DNA from: Streptococcus mitis | Lineage (GTDB): Bacteria > Bacillota > Bacilli > Lactobacillales > Streptococcaceae | Assembly: GCF_001281025.1 (NCBI RefSeq) | Contig: NZ_CP012646.1 | Span: 401,001-465,000, forward strand | Direction of reading: 5' to 3' | Length of the DNA stretch: 64,000 nt | In this document: piece after piece, positions 47,466 to 59,400 of the stretch | How positions within the stretch are numbered: position 1 is the first letter of the stretch | How the letters are laid out: the number at the start of each line of letters is the position of its first letter | Made by a program: the position numbers and the translations under genes | The notes under the pieces: model-generated | What the model saw: only the letters and a program-made list of their open reading frames with translations | What the model was told of the DNA's origin: nothing | Databases searched by the model: none

Positions 47466-48706
47466 TGGAGTTCTTTCAACAGCTTCCTCATTTAGAGCCA
47501 TACGGCAATCCTCAGTATTTTGTCTACGTGATTGCTGCAACCTTACCTATCTTTATTGGCCTCTTTTTCAAGAAACGCTTTGCCTGGTATGAAGTGCTGG
47601 TTAGCCTCTTCTTTATCGTCACCATGTTGGTGGGTGGGAAGACCAATCAATTGGCAGCCTTGGGTATTTACCTTTGCTGGGAGATATTGCTCTTACTCTT
47701 CTATAAGCATTATCGAAAAAGTAAGGATGGCAAGTGGGTCTTCTACCTAGTTAGCTTTCTATCCCTCCTTCCGATTATCTTTGTCAAGGTGCAGCCAGCT
47801 ATCAATGGAACGCAGTCTTTGCTTGGATTTTTGGGAATTTCTTACCTGACCTTTCGTTCGGTTGGGATTATCATCGAGCTGAGAGATGGAGTGATTAAGG
47901 ATTTTACCCTCTGGGAATTCCTCCGTTTTCTTCTCTTCATGCCGACTTTCTCGAGTGGTCCAATTGATCGCTTTAAGCGTTTTAATGAAAATTATCAGAC
48001 CATTCCTGAGCGGGATGAGTTGCTGGATATGTTGGATGAATCTGTTCGCTATATCATGTGGGGATTTTTGTACAAGTTTATCCTAGCTCATATTTTAGGA
48101 GAGACCTTACTCCCTCCTCTGAAGAATCTAGCCCTGCAGTCAGGTGGCTTCTTTAACCACTATGCCTTGGCAGTTATGTATACCTTTGGTCTGGAGCTTT
48201 TCTTTGACTTTGCAGGTTACTCTATGTTTGCCTTAGCCATTTCAAATTTGATGGGAATTCGTAGCCCTATCAACTTTAATAAGCCCTTTTTATCAAGGGA
48301 TTTAAAGGAATTTTGGAATCGTTGGCATATGAGTCTGTCCTTCTGGTTCCGTGACTTTGTCTTTATGCGAATGGTCATGGTGTTGACTAGAAAGAAGGTC
48401 TTTAAAAATCGCAATGTAACCTCAAGTGTGGCCTACATTGTAAATATGCTGATTATGGGATTTTGGCATGGCGTGACCTGGTACTACATCGCCTATGGAC
48501 TCTTTCATGGATTGGGTTTGGTCATCAATGACGCTTGGGTTCGTAAGAAAAAAACACTCAATAAGGAACGGAAAAAAGCAGGGAAGCCTGCTCTACCTGA
48601 GAATCGCTGGATTCAGTTGCTTGGCATGGTTATCACCTTCCATGTCGTCATGCTGTCATTCTTAATCTTTTCTGGATTCTTGAATGATTTATGGTTTAAA
48701 AAATAA
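47462..48706 (+). CDS. dltB: D-alanyl transfer protein DltB (MBOAT)
   Basis: 414-residue membrane-bound O-acyltransferase that carries D-Ala across the membrane. About ten or more helices are evident, and the MBOAT histidine lies in GFWHGVTW near residue 340. It is coupled to dltA by the GATGATG overlap and followed 12 bp later by dltC. Confidence 0.95.
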   Translation: MMEFFQQLPHLEPYGNPQYFVYVIAATLPIFIGLFFKKRFAWYEVLVSLFFIVTMLVGGKTNQLAALGIYLCWEILLLLFYKHYRKSKDGKWVFYLVSFLSLLPIIFVKVQPAINGTQSLLGFLGISYLTFRSVGIIIELRDGVIKDFTLWEFLRFLLFMPTFSSGPIDRFKRFNENYQTIPERDELLDMLDESVRYIMWGFLYKFILAHILGETLLPPLKNLALQSGGFFNHYALAVMYTFGLELFFDFAGYSMFALAISNLMGIRSPINFNKPFLSRDLKEFWNRWHMSLSFWFRDFVFMRMVMVLTRKKVFKNRNVTSSVAYIVNMLIMGFWHGVTWYYIAYGLFHGLGLVINDAWVRKKKTLNKERKKAGKPALPENRWIQLLGMVITFHVVMLSFLIFSGFLNDLWFKK

Positions 48707-48715
48707 AGGAAATAA

Positions 48716-50219
<1,504 letters not shown>

Positions 50220-50230
50220 ATCATAATATA

Positions 50231-50282
50231 GAAGAGTTCAAGGATGAAACTAGTTTTCACGTTTTTTCTTGACTCTTTTTTT
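50231..50282 (+). terminator. Terminator of the dlt operon
   Basis: AAGAGTTCAAG/CTTGACTCTT stem with a long loop and a run of T. Confidence 0.7.
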
Positions 50283-50290
50283 GGTTGTGA

Positions 50291-50307
50291 TATAATTAAC
50301 CAGTAAA
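50291..50307 (+). promoter_or_regulatory. adcR promoter with AdcR zinc operator
   Basis: -10 TATAAT (50291-50296) overlaps TTAACCAGTAAA (50296-50307), which fits the AdcR consensus TTAAC-YR-GTTAA with one mismatch. It implies zinc-dependent autorepression of adcRCBA. Confidence 0.8.
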
Positions 50308-50371
50308 TAATTTTTCAAAGAATAGTATTTTTCTCTTAAAAAAGAGAAGTCCAAAAGGAAAGGAGTCAAAT

Positions 50372-50812
50372 ATGAGACAGCTAGCGAAGGATATCGATGC
50401 TTTTTTGAATGAGGTGATTTTGCAGGCAGAAAATCAGCATGAAATCCTAATAGGTCATTGCACTAGCGAGGTGGCTCTGACCAATACCCAGGAGCATATC
50501 CTCATGCTCTTGTCAGAGGAATCTTTAACAAATTCAGAGTTGGCCCGTCGTCTCAATGTCAGTCAGGCGGCAGTTACCAAGGCTATTAAGTCTTTGGTCA
50601 AGGAAGGGATGTTGGAAACATCTAAAGATCCTAAGGATGCGCGTGTAATTTTTTATCAGTTGACTGATTTGGCTCGTCCAATTGCTGAGGAGCATCATCA
50701 TCACCATGAGCATACACTTTTAACCTATGAACAAGTGGCTACTCAGTTTACTCCAAATGAACAAAAAGTGATTCAGCGGTTTTTGACTGCTTTAGTAGGA
50801 GAAATCAAATAA
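50372..50812 (+). CDS. adcR: Zinc-responsive MarR-type repressor AdcR
   Basis: 146-residue MarR-family regulator that represses zinc uptake when Zn2+ is bound. The known site-1 ligands are all present at the published positions: Glu24, His42, His108 and His112. Cys30 of site 2 is also present. The winged HTH spans about 35-100. AAAGGAAAGGAG precedes the ATG, and the stop shares a base with adcC. Confidence 0.96.
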   Translation: MRQLAKDIDAFLNEVILQAENQHEILIGHCTSEVALTNTQEHILMLLSEESLTNSELARRLNVSQAAVTKAIKSLVKEGMLETSKDPKDARVIFYQLTDLARPIAEEHHHHHEHTLLTYEQVATQFTPNEQKVIQRFLTALVGEIK

Positions 50813-51516
50813 TGAGATATATTACGGTAGAGGACTTGTCCTTCTATTATGATAAGGAGCCTGTTCTTGAACATATCAATTATAGTGTTGATAGTGGGGA
50901 ATTTGTGACCTTGACAGGGGAAAATGGGGCGGCTAAGACGACACTCATCAAGGCCAGTCTTGGAATCCTCCAACCACGCATTGGTAAGGTAACCATTTCA
51001 AAGACAAATACGCAGGGTAAGAAATTGAGAATAGCCTATCTTCCTCAACAGATTGCCAGTTTTAATGCAGGTTTTCCAAGTACGGTTTATGAATTTGTCA
51101 AGTCGGGACGCTATCCACGAAAAGGTTGGTTCCGTCGCTTGAATGCTCATGATGAGGAGCATATCAAGGTTAGTCTGGACTCAGTTGGCATGTGGGAACA
51201 CCGAGACAAACGCTTGGGTTCTCTATCTGGGGGGCAAAAGCAGCGAGCGGTGATTGCGCGTATGTTTGCTTCTGACCCAGATGTGTTTGTCCTAGATGAG
51301 CCGACAACGGGGATGGATGCAGGAAGTAAAAACGAATTTTACGAACTCATGCACCACAGCGCTCATCATCACGGCAAGGCTGTTTTGATGATTACTCATG
51401 ACCCTGAAGAAGTTAAGGACTATGCGGACCGCAATATTCATCTAGTACGTAACCAAGACTCGCCATGGCGTTGTTTCAACGTTCATGAGAATGATCAGGA
51501 GGTGGGCCATGCTTAG
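50812..51516 (+). CDS. adcC: Zinc ABC transporter ATPase AdcC
   Basis: 234-residue ATPase. Walker A reads GENGAAKTT, with Ala where the usual Gly of GxGK(S/T) stands; I recall the same in pneumococcal AdcC, so it seems to be a lineage feature. The signature is LSGGQKQRA and Walker [13 protein letters not shown]. It is coupled to adcR (TAATG) and overlaps adcB by 8 bases. The C-terminus is His-rich in places (HHSAHHHG), as expected near zinc. Confidence 0.95.
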   Translation: MRYITVEDLSFYYDKEPVLEHINYSVDSGEFVTLTGENGAAKTTLIKASLGILQPRIGKVTISKTNTQGKKLRIAYLPQQIASFNAGFPSTVYEFVKSGRYPRKGWFRRLNAHDEEHIKVSLDSVGMWEHRDKRLGSLSGGQKQRAVIARMFASDPDVFVLDEPTTGMDAGSKNEFYELMHHSAHHHGKAVLMITHDPEEVKDYADRNIHLVRNQDSPWRCFNVHENDQEVGHA

Positions 51517-52315
51517 TTTGTTATCTTATGACTTTATGCAACGTGCCTTTCTGGCCGTTATTGCTATGAGTCTTTTCTCGCCAGTATTGGGAACCTTCCT
51601 TATCTTGCGTCGTCAGAGTTTGATGAGTGATACCCTCAGCCACGTCTCGCTTTCGGGTGTAGCCTTTGGTCTGGTTCTGGGGATTTCTCCGACTATTTCT
51701 ACTATTGCTATTGTCTTGATTGCGGCGGTCTTTCTGGAGTATCTCCGTACGGTTTACAAGAACTTTATGGAAATCGGGACAGCTATCCTCATGTCAACAG
51801 GTCTGGCTGTTTCTCTGATTGTCATGAGCAAGGGTAAAAGCTCTAGCTCAATGAGTTTGGACCAGTATCTTTTTGGCTCGATTGTGACTATCAGCGAAGA
51901 GCAGGTCATTTCCCTCTTTGTCATTGCGGCGGTTGTCTTGATTTTGACCTTCCTCTTCCTTCGTCCGATGTACATTTTGACCTTTGATGAGGATACGGCC
52001 TTTGTGGATGGCTTGCCTGTTCGTACCATGTCCATTCTTTTTAACATGGTGACAGGTGTGGCCATTGCCCTTATGATTCCAGCTGCGGGAGCTCTTCTGG
52101 TATCGACCATTATGGTCTTGCCAGCTAGTATTGCCCTGCGTCTGGGGAAAAACTTTAAATCGGTTATGCTGCTTGCCAGTGCTATTGGATTTTTGGGAAT
52201 GGTAGCAGGACTTTACATTTCCTACTATGCAGAAACACCTGCAAGTGCAAGTATTACCATTATTTTTGTAACTGTCTTTTTACTCATTAGTTTAGTAAGA
52301 CGTTTTATCAAATAG
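51509..52315 (+). CDS. adcB: Zinc ABC transporter permease AdcB
   Basis: 268-residue membrane permease of the ABC-3 (ZnuB) family with eight or nine helices. The start is ATG 51509 behind GGAGGTGGG, although the frame stays open 8 codons upstream. It overlaps adcC by 8 bases and is followed 9 bp later by adcA. Confidence 0.94.
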   Translation: MLSLLSYDFMQRAFLAVIAMSLFSPVLGTFLILRRQSLMSDTLSHVSLSGVAFGLVLGISPTISTIAIVLIAAVFLEYLRTVYKNFMEIGTAILMSTGLAVSLIVMSKGKSSSSMSLDQYLFGSIVTISEEQVISLFVIAAVVLILTFLFLRPMYILTFDEDTAFVDGLPVRTMSILFNMVTGVAIALMIPAAGALLVSTIMVLPASIALRLGKNFKSVMLLASAIGFLGMVAGLYISYYAETPASASITIIFVTVFLLISLVRRFIK

Positions 52316-52324
52316 GAGATGAAC

Positions 52325-53830
52325 ATGAAAAAAATTAGCTTATTACTCGCCAGTCTATGTGCCTTGTTTTTAGTAGCTTGTTCTAATCAAAAGCAGGCAG
52401 ATGGCAAACTAAATATTGTGACAACCTTTTACCCTGTCTATGAATTTACCAAGCAAGTCGCAGGAGATACGGCTAATGTAGAGCTCCTCATCGGTGCTGG
52501 GACAGAACCCCATGAATATGAACCGTCTGCCAAGGCAGTTGCTAAAATCCAAGACGCAGATACCTTCGTTTATGAAAATGAAAACATGGAAACATGGGTC
52601 CCTAAATTGCTAGATACCTTGGATAAGAAAAAGGTCAAAACCATCAAGGCGACAGGTGATATGTTGCTCTTGCCAGGTGGTGAGGAAGAAGAGGGAGACC
52701 ATGACCATGGAGAAGAAGGCCATCACCATGAGTTTGACCCCCATGTTTGGTTATCACCAGTCCGTGCCATTAAACTTGTAGAGCACATCCGTGATAGCTT
52801 GTCAGCAGATTATCCTGATAAAAAAGAGACCTTTGAGAAGAATGCTGCTGCCTATATCGAAAAATTACAAGTCTTGGATAAGGCGTATGCAGAAGGATTG
52901 TCTCAAGCCAAACAAAAGAGCTTTGTAACGCAACACGCAGCCTTTAACTATCTCGCCTTGGACTATGGACTCAAACAAGTCGCAATTTCAGGCCTTTCTC
53001 CAGATGCCGAGCCATCAGCTGCTCGCTTGGCAGAATTGACAGAGTATGTCAAGAAAAATAAAATTGCCTATATCTACTTTGAAGAAAATGCCTCACAAGC
53101 TCTTGCTAACACACTTTCAAAAGAAGCAGGTGTCAAAACAGATGTCCTCAATCCTTTAGAAAGTCTGACAGAAGAGGATACCAAGGCTGGAGAAAACTAC
53201 ATCTCTATCATGAAGAAAAACCTCAAGGCTTTAAAACAAACAACAGACCAAGAAGGCCCAGCTATCGAACCTGAAAAGGCAGAGGATACCAAGACAGTTC
53301 AAAATGGTTACTTTGAGGATGCAGACGTCAAGGACCGCACCTTGAGTGACTATGCAGGTAACTGGCAATCAGTTTATCCTTTCCTTGAAGATGGAACCTT
53401 TGACCAAGTCTTTGACTACAAGGCTAAGTTGACTGGTAAGATGACTCAGGCTGAGTACAAGGCCTACTATACAAAAGGCTATCAGACAGATGTGACTAAG
53501 ATTAACATTACTGATAACACTATGGAATTTGTTCAAGGTGGACAAAGCAAGAAATATACTTACAAGTATGTTGGTAAGAAAATCTTGACTTATAAGAAAG
53601 GAAATCGTGGCGTGCGCTTCCTCTTTGAAGCGACAGATGCGGATGCTGGACAATTCAAGTATGTTCAGTTTAGTGACCATAATATCGCCCCAGTTAAGGC
53701 AGAACATTTCCATATCTTCTTTGGAGGCACAAGCCAAGAAGCCCTCTTTGAAGAAATGGATAACTGGCCAACCTACTACCCAGATAACCTATCTGGCCAA
53801 GAAATTGCCCAAGAAATGTTGGCGCATTGA
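52325..53830 (+). CDS. adcA: Zinc-binding lipoprotein AdcA with C-terminal ZinT domain
   Basis: 501-residue lipoprotein. The lipobox is LVAC with Cys19. The ZnuA-like domain (about 25-310) has His63 (EPHEYEPS) and the acidic His-rich loop at about 119-140 that gathers zinc. A ZinT domain follows from about 320 to the end, so the protein has two zinc sites as in pneumococcus. The ATG at 52325 is preferred over the one two codons earlier because of spacing from AGGAG. It ends the adcRCBA operon. Confidence 0.95.
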   Translation: MKKISLLLASLCALFLVACSNQKQADGKLNIVTTFYPVYEFTKQVAGDTANVELLIGAGTEPHEYEPSAKAVAKIQDADTFVYENENMETWVPKLLDTLDKKKVKTIKATGDMLLLPGGEEEEGDHDHGEEGHHHEFDPHVWLSPVRAIKLVEHIRDSLSADYPDKKETFEKNAAAYIEKLQVLDKAYAEGLSQAKQKSFVTQHAAFNYLALDYGLKQVAISGLSPDAEPSAARLAELTEYVKKNKIAYIYFEENASQALANTLSKEAGVKTDVLNPLESLTEEDTKAGENYISIMKKNLKALKQTTDQEGPAIEPEKAEDTKTVQNGYFEDADVKDRTLSDYAGNWQSVYPFLEDGTFDQVFDYKAKLTGKMTQAEYKAYYTKGYQTDVTKINITDNTMEFVQGGQSKKYTYKYVGKKILTYKKGNRGVRFLFEATDADAGQFKYVQFSDHNIAPVKAEHFHIFFGGTSQEALFEEMDNWPTYYPDNLSGQEIAQEMLAH

Positions 53831-53835
53831 TGAGA

Positions 53836-53869
53836 AACCGACTAGTTCATAGGAGCTAGTCGGTTTTTT
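53836..53869 (+). terminator. Terminator of the adc operon
   Basis: Stem AACCGACTAG/CTAGTCGGTT with a 10-base loop and TTTT. Confidence 0.85.
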
Positions 53870-54044
53870 GAAATAGGGGCTGATGTGTAGCCCATTTCAT
53901 GTGTCGGCGGATAGCCTATAGCTGTTATCTTTGGTAGATGCAATTTTGTTTCAAGGAGCAGAGTGTCATATTGGAAAAGGATCTTATAAATAATAATCAA
54001 ATTTCACTCCTTTTAAAAATATTTGTTAGATATTTCACAAATGA

Positions 54045-54073
54045 TTGAAAACGAATACAAAAAGTAATATAAT
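54045..54073 (+). promoter_or_regulatory. Promoter of the alcohol dehydrogenase gene with cre site
   Basis: TTGAAA (54045-54050), 17-bp spacer and TATAAT (54068-54073). The 16-mer at 54045-54060 fits the degenerate cre consensus WTGNNANCGNWWNCAW and overlaps the -35, so CcpA repression is likely. Confidence 0.75.
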
Positions 54074-54114
54074 GATGTTAAATATATAGCGCGAAGGCGC
54101 AGGAGGAAAATTAT

Positions 54115-55266
54115 ATGGCTACATTTTATGTTCCGGCAGTCAACCTTATTGGAAAAGGTGTTGTAAATGAAGTGGGTCCTTATATCAAGGAACTTGGCTA
54201 TAAAAAGGCGCTTTTGGTGACAGATAAGTTCATCGAAGGAAGTGACATTTTGCCTAAGGTTTTAAAACCGCTAGATGCAGAAGGAATTGAATATGTCATC
54301 TTTAGCGATGTAGAGCCAAACCCTACTTGTAAGAATGTCACAGATGGGGTAGCTGCTTTGGAAGAACATGGATGTGATTTTATCATCAGTCTTGGTGGGG
54401 GTTCTCCACAGGATGCAGCTAGTTGTATTTCTATCATAGCAACAAATGGTGGAAAACCACAGGATTATGAAGGGCTTCATAAGTCTGCTAAAAAAGGCTT
54501 GCCAGTTGTGGCTATCAATACAACCGCAGGAACTTCTGCAGAGATTACTATTAACTACGTGATTACTGATGAAGAACGCAAGGTTAAAATGGTAATGGTT
54601 GATAAAAATAGCCTTGCTCTTATCTCTGTTAATGACCCTGAATTGATGATTTCAAAACCTCAAGCCTTGACTGCTGCGACAGGTATGGATGCTCTGACTC
54701 ACGCTGTTGAAGCTTTGGTAACACCTGGTGCTTATGATGTAACCAAGAAACTGTCTATTGGTGCTATTGAGCTTATCAAGGAATACCTTCCTCGCGCTGT
54801 AGCAAATGGACACGATATTGAAGCGCGTGAAGGTATGGTCAATGCTATTTTCCTTGGTGGTATGAGCTTTAACAATGCTGGTCTTGGTTATGTTCACTCA
54901 ATGGCTCATCAACTCGGTGCAGTATATAACTTGCCACACGGTGTTTGTTGTGCCATGTTGTTACCAGTTATAGAACGTGAAAATGCTAAACGTGTACCAG
55001 AAGCTTTCCGCAATGTTGCTAAAGCCTTGGGACTTCATGTAGAAGGTAAATCAGATGAAGAGTGTGCCGACTATGCGATTGCTGAGATTGAAAAGCTTTC
55101 TGAGACAGTAGGTATTCCTAAGAAATTGACTGAACTTGGTATTGAAGAAAAAGATTTCGACTTTGAATACCTTTCTAAGAATGCCTTGATTGATGCATGC
55201 GCACCAGGAAATCCATTTATGCCAACCTTAGAAGAAACGATTGAGTTTTATAAAGAGTTGTTTTAG
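54115..55266 (+). CDS. Iron-containing alcohol dehydrogenase (FucO/lactaldehyde reductase-like)
   Basis: 383-residue group III dehydrogenase. NAD-binding GGGSPQDAA lies near 94-102, and metal ligands by family pattern are Asp192, His196, His261 and His275. In pneumococcus the orthologue sits at the end of the fucose operon and is annotated as lactaldehyde reductase or alcohol dehydrogenase. Here it directly follows adc genes with its own promoter. 1,3-propanediol or ethanol dehydrogenase activity is equally possible. AGGAGG precedes the ATG. Confidence 0.88.
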   Translation: MATFYVPAVNLIGKGVVNEVGPYIKELGYKKALLVTDKFIEGSDILPKVLKPLDAEGIEYVIFSDVEPNPTCKNVTDGVAALEEHGCDFIISLGGGSPQDAASCISIIATNGGKPQDYEGLHKSAKKGLPVVAINTTAGTSAEITINYVITDEERKVKMVMVDKNSLALISVNDPELMISKPQALTAATGMDALTHAVEALVTPGAYDVTKKLSIGAIELIKEYLPRAVANGHDIEAREGMVNAIFLGGMSFNNAGLGYVHSMAHQLGAVYNLPHGVCCAMLLPVIERENAKRVPEAFRNVAKALGLHVEGKSDEECADYAIAEIEKLSETVGIPKKLTELGIEEKDFDFEYLSKNALIDACAPGNPFMPTLEETIEFYKELF

Positions 55267-55357
55267 CAAGAGATTTGACGACAATGTGACAATTCACCTC
55301 TAATTATTGACATTTCAGGAAAAATCGCAGTAAAAACTGCACATCCTTCTTTAAATG

Positions 55358-55366
55358 TGCTATAAT
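55358..55366 (+). promoter_or_regulatory. Extended -10 promoter of the band-7 gene
   Basis: TGcTATAAT at 55358-55366, about 33 bp before the chosen start. Confidence 0.65.
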
Positions 55367-55398
55367 ACAGAAAAAAAATAATGATGGAGGTCGTCGCG

Positions 55399-56301
55399 AT
55401 GATAACAACATTTTTGATGATTTTTGTGGTGGTTTGTGTGCTCCTATTGGTGATAGTCACACTGAGTACAGTTTATGTGGTTCGTCAGCAGTCGGTGGCG
55501 ATTATTGAACGCTTTGGGAAATTCCAAAAGGTTGCCAATAGCGGCATTCATATTCGCTTGCCTTTTGGGATTGACTCGATTGCAGCGCGGATTCAGTTGC
55601 GCTTGTTGCAAAGTGATATTGTGGTTGAGACTAAGACCAAGGACAATGTGTTCGTTATGATGAATGTAGCGACTCAGTACCGTGTTAATGAGCAGAGCGT
55701 GACAGATGCCTACTATAAACTCATGCGTCCAGAATCTCAGATTAAATCTTATATCGAAGATGCTCTTCGCTCTTCTGTTCCCAAATTAACCTTGGATGAA
55801 TTGTTTGAGAAAAAAGATGAGATTGCCCTTGAAGTTCAACACCAAGTAGCAGAAGAAATGACTACTTACGGTTATATTATCGTGAAAACCTTGATTACCA
55901 AGGTCGAACCAGATGCAGAAGTCAAGCAATCCATGAATGAAATCAATGCGGCGCAGCGCAAGCGGGTCGCAGCGCAAGAATTGGCGGAAGCTGATAAGAT
56001 TAAAATCGTCACTGCAGCTGAAGCCGAAGCAGAAAAAGATCGCCTCCATGGTGTGGGGATTGCCCAACAACGTAAGGCGATTGTGGATGGCTTAGCAGAG
56101 TCTATCACCGAACTCAAGGAAGCCAATGTTGGCATGACAGAAGAACAAATCATGTCCATCCTCTTGACCAACCAGTATTTGGATACCTTGAATACCTTTG
56201 CCTCTAAAGGAAATCAAACCATCTTTTTACCAAATACGCCAAATGGTGTGGATGATATTCGTACACAAATCTTGTCAGCTCTACGTGCTGAGAAGAAATA
56301 A
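55399..56301 (+). CDS. SPFH/band 7 (stomatin-like) membrane protein
   Basis: 300 residues from ATG 55399, which sits 8 bp after GGAGG (an ATG six codons earlier has no site). One N-terminal helix (about 2-25) anchors a SPFH domain (about 25-190, VVRQQSVAIIERFGKF) followed by a Glu/Ala-rich coiled coil (EKDRLHGVGIAQQRKA). It resembles QmcA/stomatin proteins linked to membrane microdomains and proteolysis. The partner NfeD-type gene is not nearby. Function in streptococci is unproven. Confidence 0.88.
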   Translation: MITTFLMIFVVVCVLLLVIVTLSTVYVVRQQSVAIIERFGKFQKVANSGIHIRLPFGIDSIAARIQLRLLQSDIVVETKTKDNVFVMMNVATQYRVNEQSVTDAYYKLMRPESQIKSYIEDALRSSVPKLTLDELFEKKDEIALEVQHQVAEEMTTYGYIIVKTLITKVEPDAEVKQSMNEINAAQRKRVAAQELAEADKIKIVTAAEAEAEKDRLHGVGIAQQRKAIVDGLAESITELKEANVGMTEEQIMSILLTNQYLDTLNTFASKGNQTIFLPNTPNGVDDIRTQILSALRAEKK

Positions 56302-56307
56302 TAGACT

Positions 56308-56333
56308 AAAGAGCTTGGCAACAGGCTCTTTTT
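56308..56333 (+). terminator. Terminator of the band-7 gene
   Basis: AAAGAGC/GCTCTTT stem, 9-base loop and TTT. Confidence 0.75.
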
Positions 56334-56420
56334 GCATTACCCTTGTAGCTTTGAGGAATAAATCCTCCTCTACAAATTATAGAATCTTTTCTGAGTATTT
56401 AGGGAGTGATGGAGGAAGTC

Positions 56421-56449
56421 TTGAAAGCGCTTTTGTTTTGTGCTATAGT
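56421..56449 (+). promoter_or_regulatory. Promoter of the GH2-GH29 operon with cre-like palindrome
   Basis: TTGAAA (56421-56426), 17-bp spacer and TATAGT (56444-56449). The palindrome AAAGCGCTTT (56424-56433) is identical to the glpK cre core and overlaps the -35. Confidence 0.75.
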
Positions 56450-56484
56450 CAACTATATCGATTCGTTTAAAGAGGAATGCTTGT

Positions 56485-59400
56485 ATGAGAAGAGAAGAAG
56501 TTTTACGAAATCACTGGTTTTTTAACCAAGAGGTGGGGAAGGAAGAGGCCTTGGCGTCGGATTTTCAGAGGGAAAATTGGCAGGTTATTCAAGTGCCACA
56601 TGACTGGAGTATTTACAATGATTTTGACCAGTATTCGCCAGCGCAAAATGAGGGTGGTCAGTTAAACGGGGGTCAGGCCTGGTATCGGACACAGTTTTAC
56701 TTGGAAGAAGATGCCAGTCTTGTATCGGTGCGTTTGTTGTTTGACGGGGTTTACATGAATGCCCAAGTCTATATCAACGGGCAAGTGCTGGGTTATTATC
56801 CCAATGGCTACACACCTTTTTCTTATGATATCACGCCTTATCTAAGAAATGATGGGACGGCCAACCAGCTTGCAGTTTTTGTGGAAAATCAGCAACCTAG
56901 CAGTCGTTGGTACTCTGGTAGCGGTATTTATCGAGAAGTAAAATTATTGATTACAGATTCGGTACATCTGGATTTGTATGGGATTAAGATAGAAAGTCCC
57001 AAGCTCAAGGAACAAAGAGATGGATGGGTGGAAACTCAGCTTACAAGTAAGGTTTCAAATGATGGACCTCAGTCCGTGTCGGTGTATTTGGAGCAGAGTA
57101 TCTGGTATGATGGACAACAGGTTTCAGACTGGCAGGCGACAGACTCTCTAGTAATTGAGTCTGGGGACAAATATTCTTTCAAACAAGCCATATCAATTTT
57201 TCACCCCTTGCTTTGGGATATTGACCACCCTCGTCTCTATCAATTGAAGACTCGCCTCTACAAAAATGGCATTTTGGTTGATGAAGAAGAGGAGACTTTT
57301 GGTTACCGTTATATGGATTGGCAAGCGGATAAGGGCTTCTTTCTCAATGGTCGCTGGTTGAAGATTCATGGGGTTTGTCTCCACCATGACTATGGAGCAC
57401 TGGGAACTGTGGAAAACAGGTCAGCTGCCGAGAGACGCTTGCGCCAGATGAAGGAAATGGGGGTCAATGCTATTCGAATCACCCATAATCCAGCCAGTAG
57501 CATCTTGCTGGATGTGGCTGCTAAAATGGGGCTACTTATTCAAGAAGAAGCCTTTGATACATGGTATGGAGGCAAGAAAGAATATGATTATGGTCGCTTT
57601 TTTGAGGAAGAAGCGACTCATCCAGAAGCGAAAGCAGGCGATTTCTGGTCAGATTATGATTTACGCACCATGATTGAGCGTGGCAAGAACAATCCAGCTA
57701 TCTTTATGTGGTCCTTGGGAAACGAAGTCAGTGAAGCAAATGGCGATGCTCATTCATTGAAGACTATCAAACGCTTGCTAGAAAGGGTTAAGGAGGTTGA
57801 TGATAGCCGTTTTGTGACCATGGGAATGGACCAGTTCCGCTTCGGAGATGGTTCTGGAGGTCATGAAAAGATTGCTGATTTGCTGGATGTGGTGGGCTTG
57901 AATTACTCAGAAGACAATATTGATGGGATTCGCAAAAGACATTCCAAGTGGCGACTTTATGGATCTGAAACCTCATCGGCTATCCGAACGCGTGATAGCT
58001 ATTTTCGCCCAGATAAGGAATGGGTTGGTGATAATCGCCGCGTGCGGAATTTTGAACAGTCAGACTATGGCAATGATCGGGTTCCTTGGGGGAAGACAGC
58101 GACGGCTTCTTGGATAGCAGATAGAAATCGGCTAGACTATGCGGGTCAGTTTATCTGGACAGGAGTGGACTATATCGGTGAGCCGACTCCTTGGCACAAC
58201 CAAAATGACACACCTGTCAAGAGTTCCTATTTTGGGATCGTGGATACGGCAGGGATTCCTAAAAATGATTATTATCTCTATCAAAGTCAGTGGTTGGCAC
58301 TAGATCAGCAGCCTATGGTTCATATCCTGCCCCACTGGAATTGGGAAATCCACAAGAGTTATCAACAAGTTGTGGATAAGTATGGGGATATCCCTGTTCG
58401 AGTGTATTCAAATGCTGGTTTTGTAGAGCTATTTCTCAATGGAAAATCTCAAGGTAGGAAGACTTTTCAGGAAAAATGGACTTCAGATGGCAGAAAATAC
58501 CAAGAGGGAGAAGGTTCTGGCCAACTCTATCTCGAATGGCGTTTGCCTTATCAACCAGGAGAATTACATGCTGTAGCCTATGACCGTCAAGGTCAGATTG
58601 TAGCAGAAGATAGGGTGGTAACTGCAGGTAAGCCAGCCAAAATCGGGTTACATGCCGATAAATCACAACTGGAGCCAGATGGGCAAGACCTCCTCTATCT
58701 CTATTTTGATGTATTGGACAAGGATGGAAATTGGGTGCCGAGTGCTTCCAATCAGCTTCATTTTAAAATTGAGGGCCCTGCTCGCATTGTAGGTGTGGAT
58801 AATGGCAGGCAGGCCAGTCGTGAACGTTATCAGGCTCAGAAAAATAGTCGGTTTAAGCGGAAAGCCTTCCATGGCAGAGGTGTACTTTTGGTTCAGAGCT
58901 TGGAGCAGGCAGGCCAAGTAAGAGTAAAGGCCAGTGCCAGAGGGCTAGAGCCAGCAAGTTTTGATATCTTAGTGGGAGAGGCTTTGGCTACCCAACCAGT
59001 GAAAAATAAGAGCTTGTTTGAGATTCGAGTGGACAAGCAGGCAGGATTACAAGAAGGGGATTCCCCAGCGATTGGACTTTATCCACAAATTGTGGATAAC
59101 CCTGTGAACAAGGTGGGGAATAGTGAAGTGATTTGGGAGACGAGTGGTAGTGCCCACGCCATTATCAAGCAGGGAGTGCTTTATTGCTTGTCTGCAGGCG
59201 ACTTGGCTATTCGCGCCATTTATCAAGGAAAGACCTATCAAACTCATTTGCAGGTGGCAGAAAATACTTCGCTAGGCCGAGCAGTTTCTGTAAGACCACT
59301 TCGCTTGTATACAGCTAAGGGGACTTATCCACAGTTTCCATCATCGATCTTGGTGGACTATGAGTTCGGTAGTGCAAAACGAGTCAAGGTTGTTTGGGAG

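Noticed and set aside
53871..54040. Imperfect hairpin and possible gene remnant after adcA
   Set aside because: GAAAT..GGG/CCC..TTTC pairing is weak and no frame resembles a fucose-operon remnant.
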